This document shows, piece after piece, positions 36,260 through 44,826 of a stretch of DNA of 64,000 bases (position 1 is its first letter; each line of letters starts with the position of its first letter). Position numbers and translations under genes: made by a program. The DNA is taken from the NCBI RefSeq assembly GCF_036327415.1, contig NZ_CP123961.1, positions 62,001 to 126,000 of the forward strand, given 5' to 3'. The notes beneath the pieces are model-generated. The model was not told where the DNA came from. It worked only from the letters and a program-made list of their open reading frames with translations, and searched no databases. Origin of the DNA: Bartonella grahamii subsp. shimonis (GTDB taxonomy: Bacteria; Pseudomonadota; Alphaproteobacteria; Rhizobiales; Rhizobiaceae).

Positions 36260-36840
36260 AGCAATTTGAAAAGACAAAGAATTGATTATAATGATAATTT
36301 AGCGTTATTGATATTGTATTAGAAAGCTAAATACCGTAAGATTCTCTCGTTTCAAATCTCTCTCATGTTGAATCAATCAAAAGCATTTCCTTGCAGGCCA
36401 AAAGCGGGGCTAGCGTGTGGGTAAAAACTGTACAAGAAAGAACTAAAATGGCTCTTATGAACCATCTTAATGCAAGATCTGTCACAACATTGGGAGGCAA
36501 ATATAATAATGGTGCTCGCTTGCTCTTTTGTTACGCATAAAGATAGTGAGGTTCAATAGATTTTTGATTATTTTACGGGGGCTTTACCATTATACCATTT
36601 ATGAACACCATCGCAAAAAGAGCTTTAAGATATATTAAGACACACGACAATCGCCCCTGCTGTTTTTCTTGATCACACTTCTTGAAGCAAGATTGGCAGA
36701 GTTTTGCAATCCTACAAGACCGATTTTATGATATCCAGCCATGCGTATTTGATTTAATAGATCGATGACAGTACCATAATCAATTTCACTCTATAACTTT
36801 GAGTAATATGCTTTCTTCCTTCAACAAAGGCTGTTTTTTA
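36260..36840. other. Gene-poor stretch with a duplicated exbD fragment
   Basis: No intact gene. 36669-36787 nearly repeats 36983-37101 of exbD (about 119 bp; minus strand), offset by 314 bp, leaving an exbD fragment. The part at 36415-36560 resembles 32222-32360. Both appear to be remnants. Confidence 0.65.
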
Positions 36841-37434
36841 TCACTGGTCAGAGACAGCTCCCGAAATATTAGCGTTTACCGCAGTGCTTGGTGTTACGGC
36901 ATCCCCATGCCCCACAATGTTACCACCCGCACGACCACCCGCTCCCTCAACAGCAGCAGACGTTACCCCTGTGGTTTTATTATTGATCACACTTCTTGAA
37001 GCAAGATTGGCAGAGTTTTGCAATCCTACAAGACCGATTTTATGATATCCAGCCATGCGTATTTGATTTAATAGATCGATGACAGTACCATAATCAATTT
37101 CGCTATCCGCTTTGATTAAAATTTTTGTCTCTAAATTTTGCGTAGTTTCCCTCAACAAAGCTTCTCTCAAAGCTGCTTGTTCTACAAAATGACCACCAAT
37201 GTAAAGAGAACGATCTTTTTGCAAAGTAACATAAAGAGGTTCATCAGACTGAACCACTGAAGGTGCTTGAGTTATAGAAGGAAGCTGAACAGGAATGACA
37301 GATGTTGCCAAAGGTGCAGCAACCATAAAAACAATAAGCAACACCAACACAACATCAATAAAAGGGGTCACATTGATTTCGCTTTGCAACCCACTCTCGT
37401 CTGTATCCCAATCATTATTAAGGCTTGCTTTCAT
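36841..37434 (-). CDS. exbD: ExbD/TolR-family energy-transducing protein
   Basis: 197 aa. A single N-terminal transmembrane helix carries the key Asp (NVTPFIDVVLVLLIVFM), followed by a periplasmic domain with TKILIKADSEIDYGTVIDLL. The C-terminus is Gly/Ala-rich, longer than in most ExbD proteins (about residues 150-197). The start ATG at 37434 overlaps the end of exbB by 4 nt. With ExbB it forms the proton-driven motor for TonB-dependent uptake, such as haem transport. Confidence 0.8.
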   Translation of the reverse strand: MKASLNNDWDTDESGLQSEINVTPFIDVVLVLLIVFMVAAPLATSVIPVQLPSITQAPSVVQSDEPLYVTLQKDRSLYIGGHFVEQAALREALLRETTQNLETKILIKADSEIDYGTVIDLLNQIRMAGYHKIGLVGLQNSANLASRSVINNKTTGVTSAAVEGAGGRAGGNIVGHGDAVTPSTAVNANISGAVSDQ

Positions 37435-38315
37435 TTTTTATGACTTTTCTGTTGTCTTTGTTTATCAAGTTCACGGCTCAAGAGCCTTTCAAGAGCAGCA
37501 GCGATATCGCCTAAATCACTGCGATAACCATTCAAAGCACGCATAAGGCTATTATATATAACAACAGCGGGAATAGCTACAAAAAGCCCAATAGCCGTTG
37601 CGAATAAGGCTTCAGCAATCCCAGGAGCGACCACATCAAGCCGCGTTGTTTGAGACTGAGCAATCCCAATAAAAGAATTCATAATTCCCCAAACAGTTGC
37701 AAAAAGACCAACAAAAGGGGCAATTGCACCAATGGTTGCAAGAACAGCGCTTCCACATGCAACACGGCGTGTAGCAGCCAACAAGCAGCGCGACAAAAGT
37801 GAATGAACCCTTTCTTTTAAACCTTCATGAATATCGCGAGCCTTAACATCGCGAACATCGCGGGAAACATCTTCATATTGATTGCTCTCCTCATAAAAGA
37901 GAATATCTTCAATCGTTTGTGCACTTTCCCTTGCTCTGTTTTTTTCACCAGAGCTTTCGTTTATCCCTTCAGGAGCAACAAAATGAACCTGTTGTGTGGA
38001 AAGATACACCTCTTTAAGGACTTCTTTGAGAAAAAACACACCAGCCCCTTTGCTTTCTTTCAAGCTAGCTGCCAAACGCGTAAGAGTCTGAGCATTAAGA
38101 ACCAATTGAAGTTCATGACGCACTCTTCGTTTTGCCACAGTGATCTCAATAATTTTCACAAAAGCAATTGTCCAAGACATAAGAGAGGCAAGTAACAAAA
38201 GAATGATAACGGCTTTCACCACCCAATCAGCAGCCATAAACATAGAAAAAGGAGAAAAATCATGCGCTATCGATACAGCAGACATATCAGCTAAAGGTAT
38301 TGTTTCAGATTCCAT
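37431..38315 (-). CDS. exbB: ExbB/TolQ-family proton channel protein
   Basis: About 294 aa from ATG 38315; a longer frame reaches 38396. Three hydrophobic segments are seen: VKAVIILLLLASLMSWTIAF, GSAVLATIGAIAPFVGLFAT and GIAEALFATAIGLFVAIPAV. The MotA/TolQ/ExbB signature VWGIMNSFIGIAQSQTTRLD is present. An additional cytoplasmic stretch (about residues 75-150) separates segment 1 from 2. No TonB gene is adjacent. Confidence 0.8.
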   Translation of the reverse strand: MESETIPLADMSAVSIAHDFSPFSMFMAADWVVKAVIILLLLASLMSWTIAFVKIIEITVAKRRVRHELQLVLNAQTLTRLAASLKESKGAGVFFLKEVLKEVYLSTQQVHFVAPEGINESSGEKNRARESAQTIEDILFYEESNQYEDVSRDVRDVKARDIHEGLKERVHSLLSRCLLAATRRVACGSAVLATIGAIAPFVGLFATVWGIMNSFIGIAQSQTTRLDVVAPGIAEALFATAIGLFVAIPAVVIYNSLMRALNGYRSDLGDIAAALERLLSRELDKQRQQKSHKK

Positions 38316-38396
38316 TTTTATCTCACATTCTTGTGGTCTCATTTTTTTATGAGCTGGATAGTCACCCCGGATAGCATCACTGTTCCACAATGCCAC

Positions 38397-39357
38397 TACC
38401 CTTCTAACACCACTTTCGCATTTCTCTTAAGAAAGAAGACTTGATAAATCAAGTATAGCTTTATTCTACAAGCTCTTTCTTGTTCTAAAGAAACCACTCA
38501 AGAAATTTTTTTCTAACAATTCAACAAGCTTATCTTACCCAATCAATTTATTACCTAAATTAGGCAAAATGATAGACTTACAAGAAATATCGCATATAAT
38601 ATTTTAATTCATGAGAATAACGCATCATATTTCTATTTACAACACATTGACTTATAAGAATAATTTATCATTGTTCCTGTTGAATGAATCCTTCATATCG
38701 CAAAGCATCTCTCATTTCAGCGGCTCTTTTAAATCCAACAAAATATTTGCTTGCACGGAATAAGCAGCAAAAATGTCATAAAACTCTTGAAGAAAAGGTT
38801 ATTCCAATCTCTAATAACCAATGTGCTAAAATACCTCTTATCCCAAAATAAAAATATAACTTTTTTAAAAAAGAACTATCGTAATATTTTAAACTGAGCA
38901 AAAGTATAAAGGGAGTGCTCGTTTAGCCTCCAAATACATAGAGAGCAAAGAACAGCAATATTATTTTCCTTTCTTTGCTTCAAAAGCATAAGAATGACAT
39001 TACTTCTGCTGCAAAATCGCAACAACCATGTTTTTTACCGATCACAAGCCTAAAAAATAAGCCTCAACACGCTTTTAAAAAACTTTTATAAAAAGCTGTG
39101 CCACGAAAAACTGAAGAATGGTGCCGCATTGCTGCAAAAACATAAGACAATTTTCAACAGATGTGATCCTTTACGGACAGAGCATATTGTATAGGAAAGA
39201 TTTATTTTATCAAAAACAGTTTTAAATTTGACAAAATGAAAGGAACCAAAAAAAACTTTTGGCGTTACCCAAGCAGTGAAAATTTTCACTTCAATGCAAA
39301 TGATCACTATGAACACACCAATACAAATATAATAAATCAAAAGAGGGAAAAAATATC
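38397..39357. other. Gene-poor stretch
   Basis: About 960 bp with no supportable gene; the sequence is very AT-rich with many stop codons. A short run of bases upstream of 39358 probably carries the promoter of the DUF883-like gene. No known RNA was identified. Confidence 0.5.
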
Positions 39358-39684
39358 ATGGCCCAGAATAAAACAACACAGCACGATAAAACAGCCGTAG
39401 AAAAAGACCTACAAGGACAATTAGAAAAGTTACGCAATGAAATTTCAGGGATTACCTCAACCCTGACAGATCTTGGTGCAAACAAATTTAACGCCGCCAA
39501 AGACAAAGCGGAAAAATTATATCACTCAGCGAAAGAAAGTAGTGAAGACATGATGTCTCAAGCAAAACACAAAATCAGTGATCTTGAACAAACCATGAAT
39601 CAATGCGTTCGCAAAAATCCTGGCAAAAGCGTTTTGTTTGCCGCAGGGGTTGGTTTTATTCTTTCTCAATTACTGCGTCGTTAA
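39358..39684 (+). CDS. DUF883/ElaB-like membrane-anchored protein
   Basis: 108 aa. A charged coiled coil covers residues 10-80 (EKDLQGQLEKLRNEISGITS and AEKLYHSAKESSEDMMSQAK). A short C-terminal hydrophobic segment ends RKNPGKSVLFAAGVGFILSQ with a basic tail. This is the DUF883/ElaB-YqjD pattern of ribosome- and membrane-associated stress proteins. The next gene, 3 nt after its stop, is a YqjE-like holin-family membrane protein, matching the E. coli yqjDE pair. Confidence 0.75.
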   Translation: MAQNKTTQHDKTAVEKDLQGQLEKLRNEISGITSTLTDLGANKFNAAKDKAEKLYHSAKESSEDMMSQAKHKISDLEQTMNQCVRKNPGKSVLFAAGVGFILSQLLRR

Positions 39685-39687
39685 GCA

Positions 39688-40131
39688 ATGCATAAGTTTA
39701 TCACTCCTCTTTTAAACCATCTTGTTGGTGGAGGGCTTAAAAGCACTGTCAAGCAAATACGCCTTCAAGCAATTTTTTGTGGGGTTATTGGCATTTCATT
39801 CTTCATGTCTTTGCTTTTTTTATGTATCATCTGTTTTATTGCGTTATGTTCTGTTATGAAGCCTCTTGCCGCCGCCAGTATTATGTTTTTAATTTGGCTT
39901 TCTCTTGCAGGATTAGGTCTTATTATCAGTCGAATTCTCAAGGCTTATCAACGCTATGATCAACAAAAAAAGACAGAAGAACAACACCACAAACTGATGA
40001 AAGATGCGACTGTTTCCAGCCTTGCTGCTCTTAGTCGACATCTCCCTTTTGCCAAATTGAGTGTTCCCATTCTCGGGCTTGCAACTTATTTTCTGTGGAA
40101 AAAAGATAAAAAAGACCGCTTTTCAGAATAA
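39688..40131 (+). CDS. YqjE-like holin-superfamily membrane protein
   Basis: 147 aa. Two adjacent transmembrane helices (AIFCGVIGISFFMSLLFLCI and AASIMFLIWLSLAGLGLIIS) and a third hydrophobic stretch near the C-terminus (FAKLSVPILGLATYFLWKK). It follows the DUF883-like gene in one operon. The function of the pair is not known in detail; membrane association under stress is reported for relatives. Confidence 0.7.
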   Translation: MHKFITPLLNHLVGGGLKSTVKQIRLQAIFCGVIGISFFMSLLFLCIICFIALCSVMKPLAAASIMFLIWLSLAGLGLIISRILKAYQRYDQQKKTEEQHHKLMKDATVSSLAALSRHLPFAKLSVPILGLATYFLWKKDKKDRFSE

Positions 40132-40341
40132 AATATGTAAAGCTGTCATCCTATCCCCCCCCAATGTGCTTTCTTTTATAGCAAAAGAAAGCACATTTTT
40201 TATCATAATTTCTTTAGCTTCTTCAAGAGCCTGAAAAGAAATCCCCTTCATTGTGGCTAAAAAATCCATCATTTTTTATGATATTAGAAGTTGTTATATA
40301 TGTTTTTTAATTTCATTTTTTAAGAACGGAAAAATAATTAA

Positions 40342-40648
40342 TCATATACGCAGTTCTGAATGGGAACCAAGACGTAATAATTCTAATGTATTAGTTTCAG
40401 GCTTTCTATAAAGCAAAATAAGATCTGGTTTAATATGGCAATTATAACAATCGTGTATAACAACCGCGCCAACCGCGCCAAGCACCTATCATCCTATGAT
40501 CTTTAAAACGTACTTCCAATGGTTTGTTTGTCTTTTGCCAATGTTTCAATCACAAGGAGTAAGTCTGTTTTTAATATGTAAGCGTGCTTTCTTTTTTTTC
40601 ACGTTTAACATCACGCCGAAATAATTTAGTGCTGATAATTTCCCTCAT
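40342..40648 (-). pseudogene. YafQ/RelE-like toxin remnant
   Basis: The frame opens MREIISTKLFRRDVKREKKE, then stops after a short stretch and is continued in other frames. The typical end, HIKPDLILLYRKPETNTLEL followed by LRLGSHSELRI, is still readable. At least two frameshifts are present. It lies just downstream of the matching dinJ remnant on the same strand. Confidence 0.7.
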
Positions 40649-40658
40649 ATGTCTTGGC

Positions 40659-40940
40659 TTAAGCGCGCTTTTTTAAGTCGATTTTTTTATCTTCATCATT
40701 GCAGATCATGTTTCGCAAATCATCTAATGACATACTTTCCATACACCCATCCTCTGCATCCTTGATAGCTTGTAGCGTTTCTGGAGAAGGTTAAAAAAGA
40801 TCAAGCGGTAAAACTTCATTTTTAGCAATATATACCATCAACATACGTACAGCATCGGAAATAGTTAAACCCGTAGATTGAATAACCTCTTCTGAAACGT
40901 GTTTGATGGCATCTGGGACATGGACTTGAATTCTTGCCAT
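40659..40940 (-). pseudogene. DinJ/RelB-like antitoxin with premature stop
   Basis: From ATG 40940 it reads MARIQVHVPDAIKHVSEEVI with LTISDAVRMLMVYIAKNEVL, then hits TAA at 40793-40791 and continues in frame as PSPETLQAIKDAEDGCMES to a stop at 40659. It is the paralogue of the adjacent gene at 40977-41165, and the toxin downstream has decayed too. Confidence 0.75.
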
Positions 40941-40976
40941 TATCCAAAACTCCTCTTCATTTAGGCTAGTTTTAGT

Positions 40977-41165
40977 TCACTCTACAGATTGATGAATTTT
41001 GACATTACCTTCAGTTCTAAATAAATAAACAGGCAAGGCTCTATCTACAGCAATATTTGTTAAAAACATACATACGACATCAGATATAGTGAGACCTGCT
41101 TTTTCAATAACGGCACTTGCGGAATCATTTATATCATCATGAATTCGTACCTGAATTCTTGCCAT
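40977..41165 (-). CDS. DinJ/RelB-like antitoxin, orphan
   Basis: 62 aa. The N-terminal ribbon-helix-helix domain MARIQVRIHDDINDSASAVI, then EKAGLTISDVVCMFLTNIAV is intact. It is shorter than usual DinJ (about 86 aa), having lost its toxin-binding tail. No toxin gene follows; the next gene downstream is the broken DinJ copy. It may cross-regulate other TA promoters. Confidence 0.6.
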   Translation of the reverse strand: MARIQVRIHDDINDSASAVIEKAGLTISDVVCMFLTNIAVDRALPVYLFRTEGNVKIHQSVE

Positions 41166-41359
41166 TATCTAAAACTCCTCTTTAGTTGAGTACATTGTAC
41201 TCAACTAAAGCCTTTTTGTATATCTACCAAGAGCTAAAATTGAGAATTTTTCTTACTTAACATTATTAAATTAGTATTAGCCTTATCAGGCGGACATTTA
41301 AGCAGTTTATCCATAGCGCCATAAAACTTTATCCGTTAGAAAATGAAAAAGAAAAGAAA

Positions 41360-42598
41360 TTAAATTTTTAAATGTTGAGAACGCTGTTGAATAACATTGA
41401 TGATTGCATCAAAAACTTCAGAACGCAAACCTTCCCCCTCGAGTTCTTTCTTTAATTTTATTGCTGTATCATTGATTGAATCAGTCATTCTTTTTATTTG
41501 CTTTTTTAAGGACAATTGAGCGGATTTAGTATCCGCAACCATTTTATAAAAATGACGTAAATATATTTTTTTAGGTATATATTCTCCTCCTATTTTCATA
41601 GCCATTTTTTGAGATAAATCTGAATAAATAGCTGTGCTTAACAAATCATATGCAGGAGCAAGTTCTGTTTTTTTCTGTTGGTAAAGTAGTGAAAAGTTTT
41701 TGCCATGCGCATCGGCATTACCAATTAAATAATTAAAAATAACTATATTAAGGAAATTAAGTTGATCAACAGCAGGACGCAATGTATGTTGAAAAATAAT
41801 GGTTTGACACGCAGCAATACTAGGTCCTCCTTCACACTCATATTTAAATTCTGGAGCAATGCTAAGTGCTTGACAAAAGTCCTCTTGATGAATACGCAAT
41901 ACCGTCCCGTCAGAAGCGATTTGACGATCATATCGCGCAATAAGATAGTAAGGTGTATTATTCACAAAATGTAAATGCACTTTAGGCACGTTAATGCCTA
42001 TAAGTTTTGCCAATTTCATACAGAAAAGTTCATTATGAGTACTATCATTAATATGTTCAATCAGGGGTTTTAAAATATGAGTAGTGGGTGCCCCCCCTTT
42101 AATGAGCTGAACATGGTTATCTTTAAAGCCAACCGCTAATTTATCTTGCGCTCCAGCAAGAGATAATCTGTAACCACTATCCCCCGCAAGCATCGGACGA
42201 CGTTTAATACACTCAAGAATTTCCTTCAATTGGACATCATCAAGAGTTTCTATATCATCTGTTGGCAAATTTGGAACTTGTCCATGGGGATATAACGCGA
42301 GAGCTCCAGCACAATCCCCACCAACAACTTCAAGCAAAGCAAAAGCATTTTGTTCAGAAAGACCTAAATAAGTTGCTAAACGATATCTTACACTTTCGTC
42401 AGGTAAAAGACCGGAAAAAAAAGCTTTTACTGTTTGACCTTTATAAGCTTCAACACGAGGAGGAAGAGAGACAGAGATGCCCTGTAAATCTTGATACAAA
42501 TAGTCAGTATCGTAGAGAAACGTGAGATCTCCACTTTTTTCTTGTTGCAATTGACCTACTAATTTTGTGTATAAATAAACATCAAGTATACGGGTCAT
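41360..42598 (-). CDS. hipA: HipA-family kinase toxin
   Basis: 412 aa. The hallmarks are present: the N-terminal domain FFSGLLPDESVRYRLATYLG, the autophosphorylation-loop region YRLSLAGAQDKLAVGF, LKPLIEHINDSTHNELFCMK, the catalytic loop FNYLIGNADAHGKNFSLL and the metal-binding PAYDLLSTAIY. HipA phosphorylates glutamyl-tRNA synthetase or another target to cause dormancy. The start overlaps the end of hipB by 4 nt. It appears intact. Confidence 0.85.
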   Translation of the reverse strand: MTRILDVYLYTKLVGQLQQEKSGDLTFLYDTDYLYQDLQGISVSLPPRVEAYKGQTVKAFFSGLLPDESVRYRLATYLGLSEQNAFALLEVVGGDCAGALALYPHGQVPNLPTDDIETLDDVQLKEILECIKRRPMLAGDSGYRLSLAGAQDKLAVGFKDNHVQLIKGGAPTTHILKPLIEHINDSTHNELFCMKLAKLIGINVPKVHLHFVNNTPYYLIARYDRQIASDGTVLRIHQEDFCQALSIAPEFKYECEGGPSIAACQTIIFQHTLRPAVDQLNFLNIVIFNYLIGNADAHGKNFSLLYQQKKTELAPAYDLLSTAIYSDLSQKMAMKIGGEYIPKKIYLRHFYKMVADTKSAQLSLKKQIKRMTDSINDTAIKLKKELEGEGLRSEVFDAIINVIQQRSQHLKI

Positions 42599-42810
42599 AA
42601 TTTTTCATTTTCAATCTGAATATCAAGACCAAGCATTGAAAGCACATGTATGGTTTTTCCAACATGACAAGACTCTTTGCCTCTTTCTAAATCACGGATA
42701 AACCGCACACCAACCCCTGATGTAGCTGCTAACTGTTCTTGTGTTAATCCTTGTTGTTTACGTGTATTTCTAACAATAAAACCTAATATTTTCATTCTGC
42801 TTTCAATCAT
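42595..42810 (-). CDS. hipB: HipB-like HTH antitoxin
   Basis: 71 aa from ATG 42810, chosen because AAAGGG lies 6 nt upstream; an earlier ATG at 42816 is too close to it. XRE-type HTH: KILGFIVRNTRKQQGLTQEQ, then LAATSGVGVRFIRDLERGKE and VLSMLGLDIQIENEKL at the C-terminus. It should repress its own operon at the palindrome that overlaps the translation start. Confidence 0.8.
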   Translation of the reverse strand: MIESRMKILGFIVRNTRKQQGLTQEQLAATSGVGVRFIRDLERGKESCHVGKTIHVLSMLGLDIQIENEKL

Positions 42811-42832
42811 AATCATCCCTTTCGGGATGATT
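42811..42832. promoter_or_regulatory. hipBA operator palindrome
   Basis: Perfect inverted repeat AATCATCCC-N4-GGGATGATT immediately upstream of the hipB start. Known HipB operators have a related layout (TATCC and GGATA half sites, eight-base spacer). A weaker GGGA...TCCC element lies near 42875-42889. Confidence 0.7.
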
Positions 42833-42947
42833 TTATCATTTTATGTTTTTATTACAAGAAAATAAACCTGTACGGGACGTTTTTATCCCATATGCTCCTA
42901 AAGCCTTATCCTTTAGAACAAAGAAGAGTGTATATTTTGCGTATACT

Positions 42948-43422
42948 TCATGCAAAGCAAAAATTTCCGTAGTTAACTGTATCTAAATTGAATCCGGCTG
43001 TGTTTAATAGTTCAACAAGTTTTGGGAGCGTCTCTTTTACGTGTTCATTAAAAGGAATGTAATGAATCCCTTCATAATCTATAGGCACTTCAACATCTCG
43101 TTTTTTTAAAATAGCAAGATTTCTGCAAGAAATTGCAGAAACTAACATACCCATTTTTAAAATAACATTTTGATTAGCGCGGTTGTGCGTCTTTTTTATC
43201 AGCAGATTTTGCATAGCCAATGTCATCGAAAGTAAGTAGCACAATACCAAATTTTGGAGAATTAGTTTGCATACTAATTTCTTGTTTAAAATCCTCAATA
43301 GTAGTTAAATCATCACGACTAGTAAATTTCAGAACGTATGGTTCCAATCCAAGCTTGAAAAGAATACGTTTAATTTGTTCTAAGACAGTATGATCATTAT
43401 AAACAATAAAAATTTTTGACAT
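42948..43422 (-). pseudogene. TIR-like nucleotide-binding protein, frameshifted
   Basis: ATG 43422 opens MSKIFIVYNDHTVLEQIKRI with LFKLGLEPYVLKFTSRDDL and FGIVLLTFDDIGYA, the signature of TIR-like (CAP12-type) proteins. This frame ends at 43174 after DAQPR. The continuation is in another frame: ANQNVILKMGMLVSAIS, VEVPIDYEGIHYIPFNEHVK and a Leu-rich end. A single frameshift near 43172 joins them. Relatives are NAD-cleaving effectors of anti-phage systems. It follows the broken hexapeptide gene on the same strand. Confidence 0.7.
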
Positions 43423-43524
43423 ACCTGAGATCCCCCATAGAATATCTGCATTTCAATAAAGCTACGTCACATAAAGACGCGGCTTTATTGCTCTTTGAAA
43501 GCAGGCGCGAGAGCACCTGCATCT

Positions 43525-43965
43525 TTATAGACCAAACGCCTTTTCCAAATTCAATGATAAATGATAATCATCAGATGATAAAGAGGCATTACTATGAATG
43601 AGAGAATAACCAGATACGGTAGCGCCACACACAACAGCATCATTATAAACTTGAGCTCTATCACAAATATGAGCAGCGCCTTCAATAACCACACAATTTT
43701 TAGCACGTGCATTGCCATAAAGCTTTGCATTGCCCTTTATTATACCGCCTTCAAAAATAGCATTTCCGAAAACACGTGCATTTTGAAAGACTCATGCGTA
43801 ATTGTAAACCCAGCAAATTCCGTCATGAGAGAGGTTATCTTCCTTTTCGATAAAACCACCTAAATCACTAGCCTTGACATCACCAAAGCCTCTTAATGCA
43901 CGGATGCGATAAAGTGTAGCATCACCAACTTGTTGGGTTTCGTTTGTAAATTCATATTTTTTCAT
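43525..43965 (-). pseudogene. Hexapeptide-repeat protein with nonsense mutation
   Basis: ATG 43965 (AGGA 9 nt upstream) opens KKYEFTNETQQVGDATLYRI, then RALRGFGDVKASDLGGFIEK and SHDGICWVYNYA, then TGA. The frame continues behind the stop as VFQNARVFGNAIFEGGIIKG and further repeats to TAA at 43525. The stop fits a single CGA (Arg) to TGA change. It is the only family member in the plasmid-like island, and it has a leader RNA like that of the prophage copy. Confidence 0.8.
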
Positions 43966-43974
43966 TTGAATATT

Positions 43975-44215
43975 TCCTAGTTGTAAAAAGGTTTCTATTG
44001 ACAGCCCTTTAAGGGCGTCGGGTGTTAGAAACATAGCAACTAGTCCATCGTCACACTTTTCCCATAAGGGTATTGTATGGTGTGACCATACCCGACAAAA
44101 TCACTATATATGCTAATAAAAGCATAAAAGACAGTCAGTTTTTATAGAATAGGGAAGATTGTTTCGTAATCTATCCGCCAGTTGTTTAGTGTTTTGATCA
44201 CTTAAGTATTAATAC
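43975..44215 (-). ncRNA. Structured leader RNA with RBS-sequestering helix, copy B
   Basis: Homologue of the 17.9-18.2 kb leader. Plus-strand coordinates of helices: CTAGTTG 43977-43983 with CAACTAG 44037-44043 (covers the AGGA at 43975-43978); GTTTCTA 43991-43997 with TAGAAAC 44026-44032; GCCC/GGGC 44004-44016; GTCACAC 44050-44056 with GTGTGAC 44080-44086; CCC/GGG 44061-44070; GGAAGATT 44153-44160 with AATCTATCC 44168-44176. CCAGTTG 44178-44184 is an alternative partner for 44037-44043. Bases differ from copy A while pairing is kept. Confidence 0.7.
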
Positions 44216-44370
44216 AGCAAAATACCCATTTATTGTCAACTATTTTTTGTCTTTTTTTTGGCATTTTTTATAATATTTTCAAATATTTATCTCATAAAAT
44301 AGCTTATAATTTTTATCTCTTTCTTTTGTAGTATATGCCCTTACAAGCTCTCCCTTTTAATCATGATTTC

Positions 44371-44497
44371 GGAGCCGCGTTAGATGGACGAAACAAGCCT
44401 CTATGGTTCTAGGTCCAGGACGCCGTTAGGCGCCATGTAATGGTTTCCTTGACACTAAGAACCAAGACTTGTTAGTCCCCTCATTAAACGCGGATCT
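44371..44497. ncRNA. Candidate multibranched structured RNA
   Basis: Nested helices in one 120-bp segment: CCGCGTT 44375-44381 with AACGCGG 44487-44493; GGAC 44386-44389 with GTCC 44475-44478; ACAAG 44393-44397 with CTTGT 44468-44472; GGTTCT 44405-44410 with AGAACC 44458-44463; inner hairpins GCC/GGC and CCAT/ATGG. The strand is unknown. CATGATTTCGG at its left edge is repeated as CATGATTTTGG near 44503 and again near 46570. The rest of 44216-44826 shows no gene. Confidence 0.5.
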
Positions 44498-44826
44498 GAT
44501 CTCATGATTTTGGTGAGCGTTCCGGAGAGTTTGAGAGGCGGATAGCCTCTCATTAAAAAAGTATAAAGGATCTAATAAAATAATTGCTAAATAAAAATAT
44601 CTTGTATATATCTTTTTTGGAGGAAGAGGTTCTAAAAAGTTATCCCCGCTAGGATAAGTTGATCATTTATCTCTTTCTCTTTTTTCAAAATCAAAAATTT
44701 TTCTCATTTTCGACTTTCTTTACGCCTTTTAAAAATAAGGATTAATGGCACTAAAGATAAATAATTAAAATATTTATTTCGTATATAAATTATTCTTTAT
44801 GTAAATTTTAAAACCAAGTAGTTTTT

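Noticed and set aside
44520..44560. Rho-independent terminator at GAGAGGC...GCCTCTC
   Set aside because: The hairpin is clear, but on neither strand is it followed by a proper T run.
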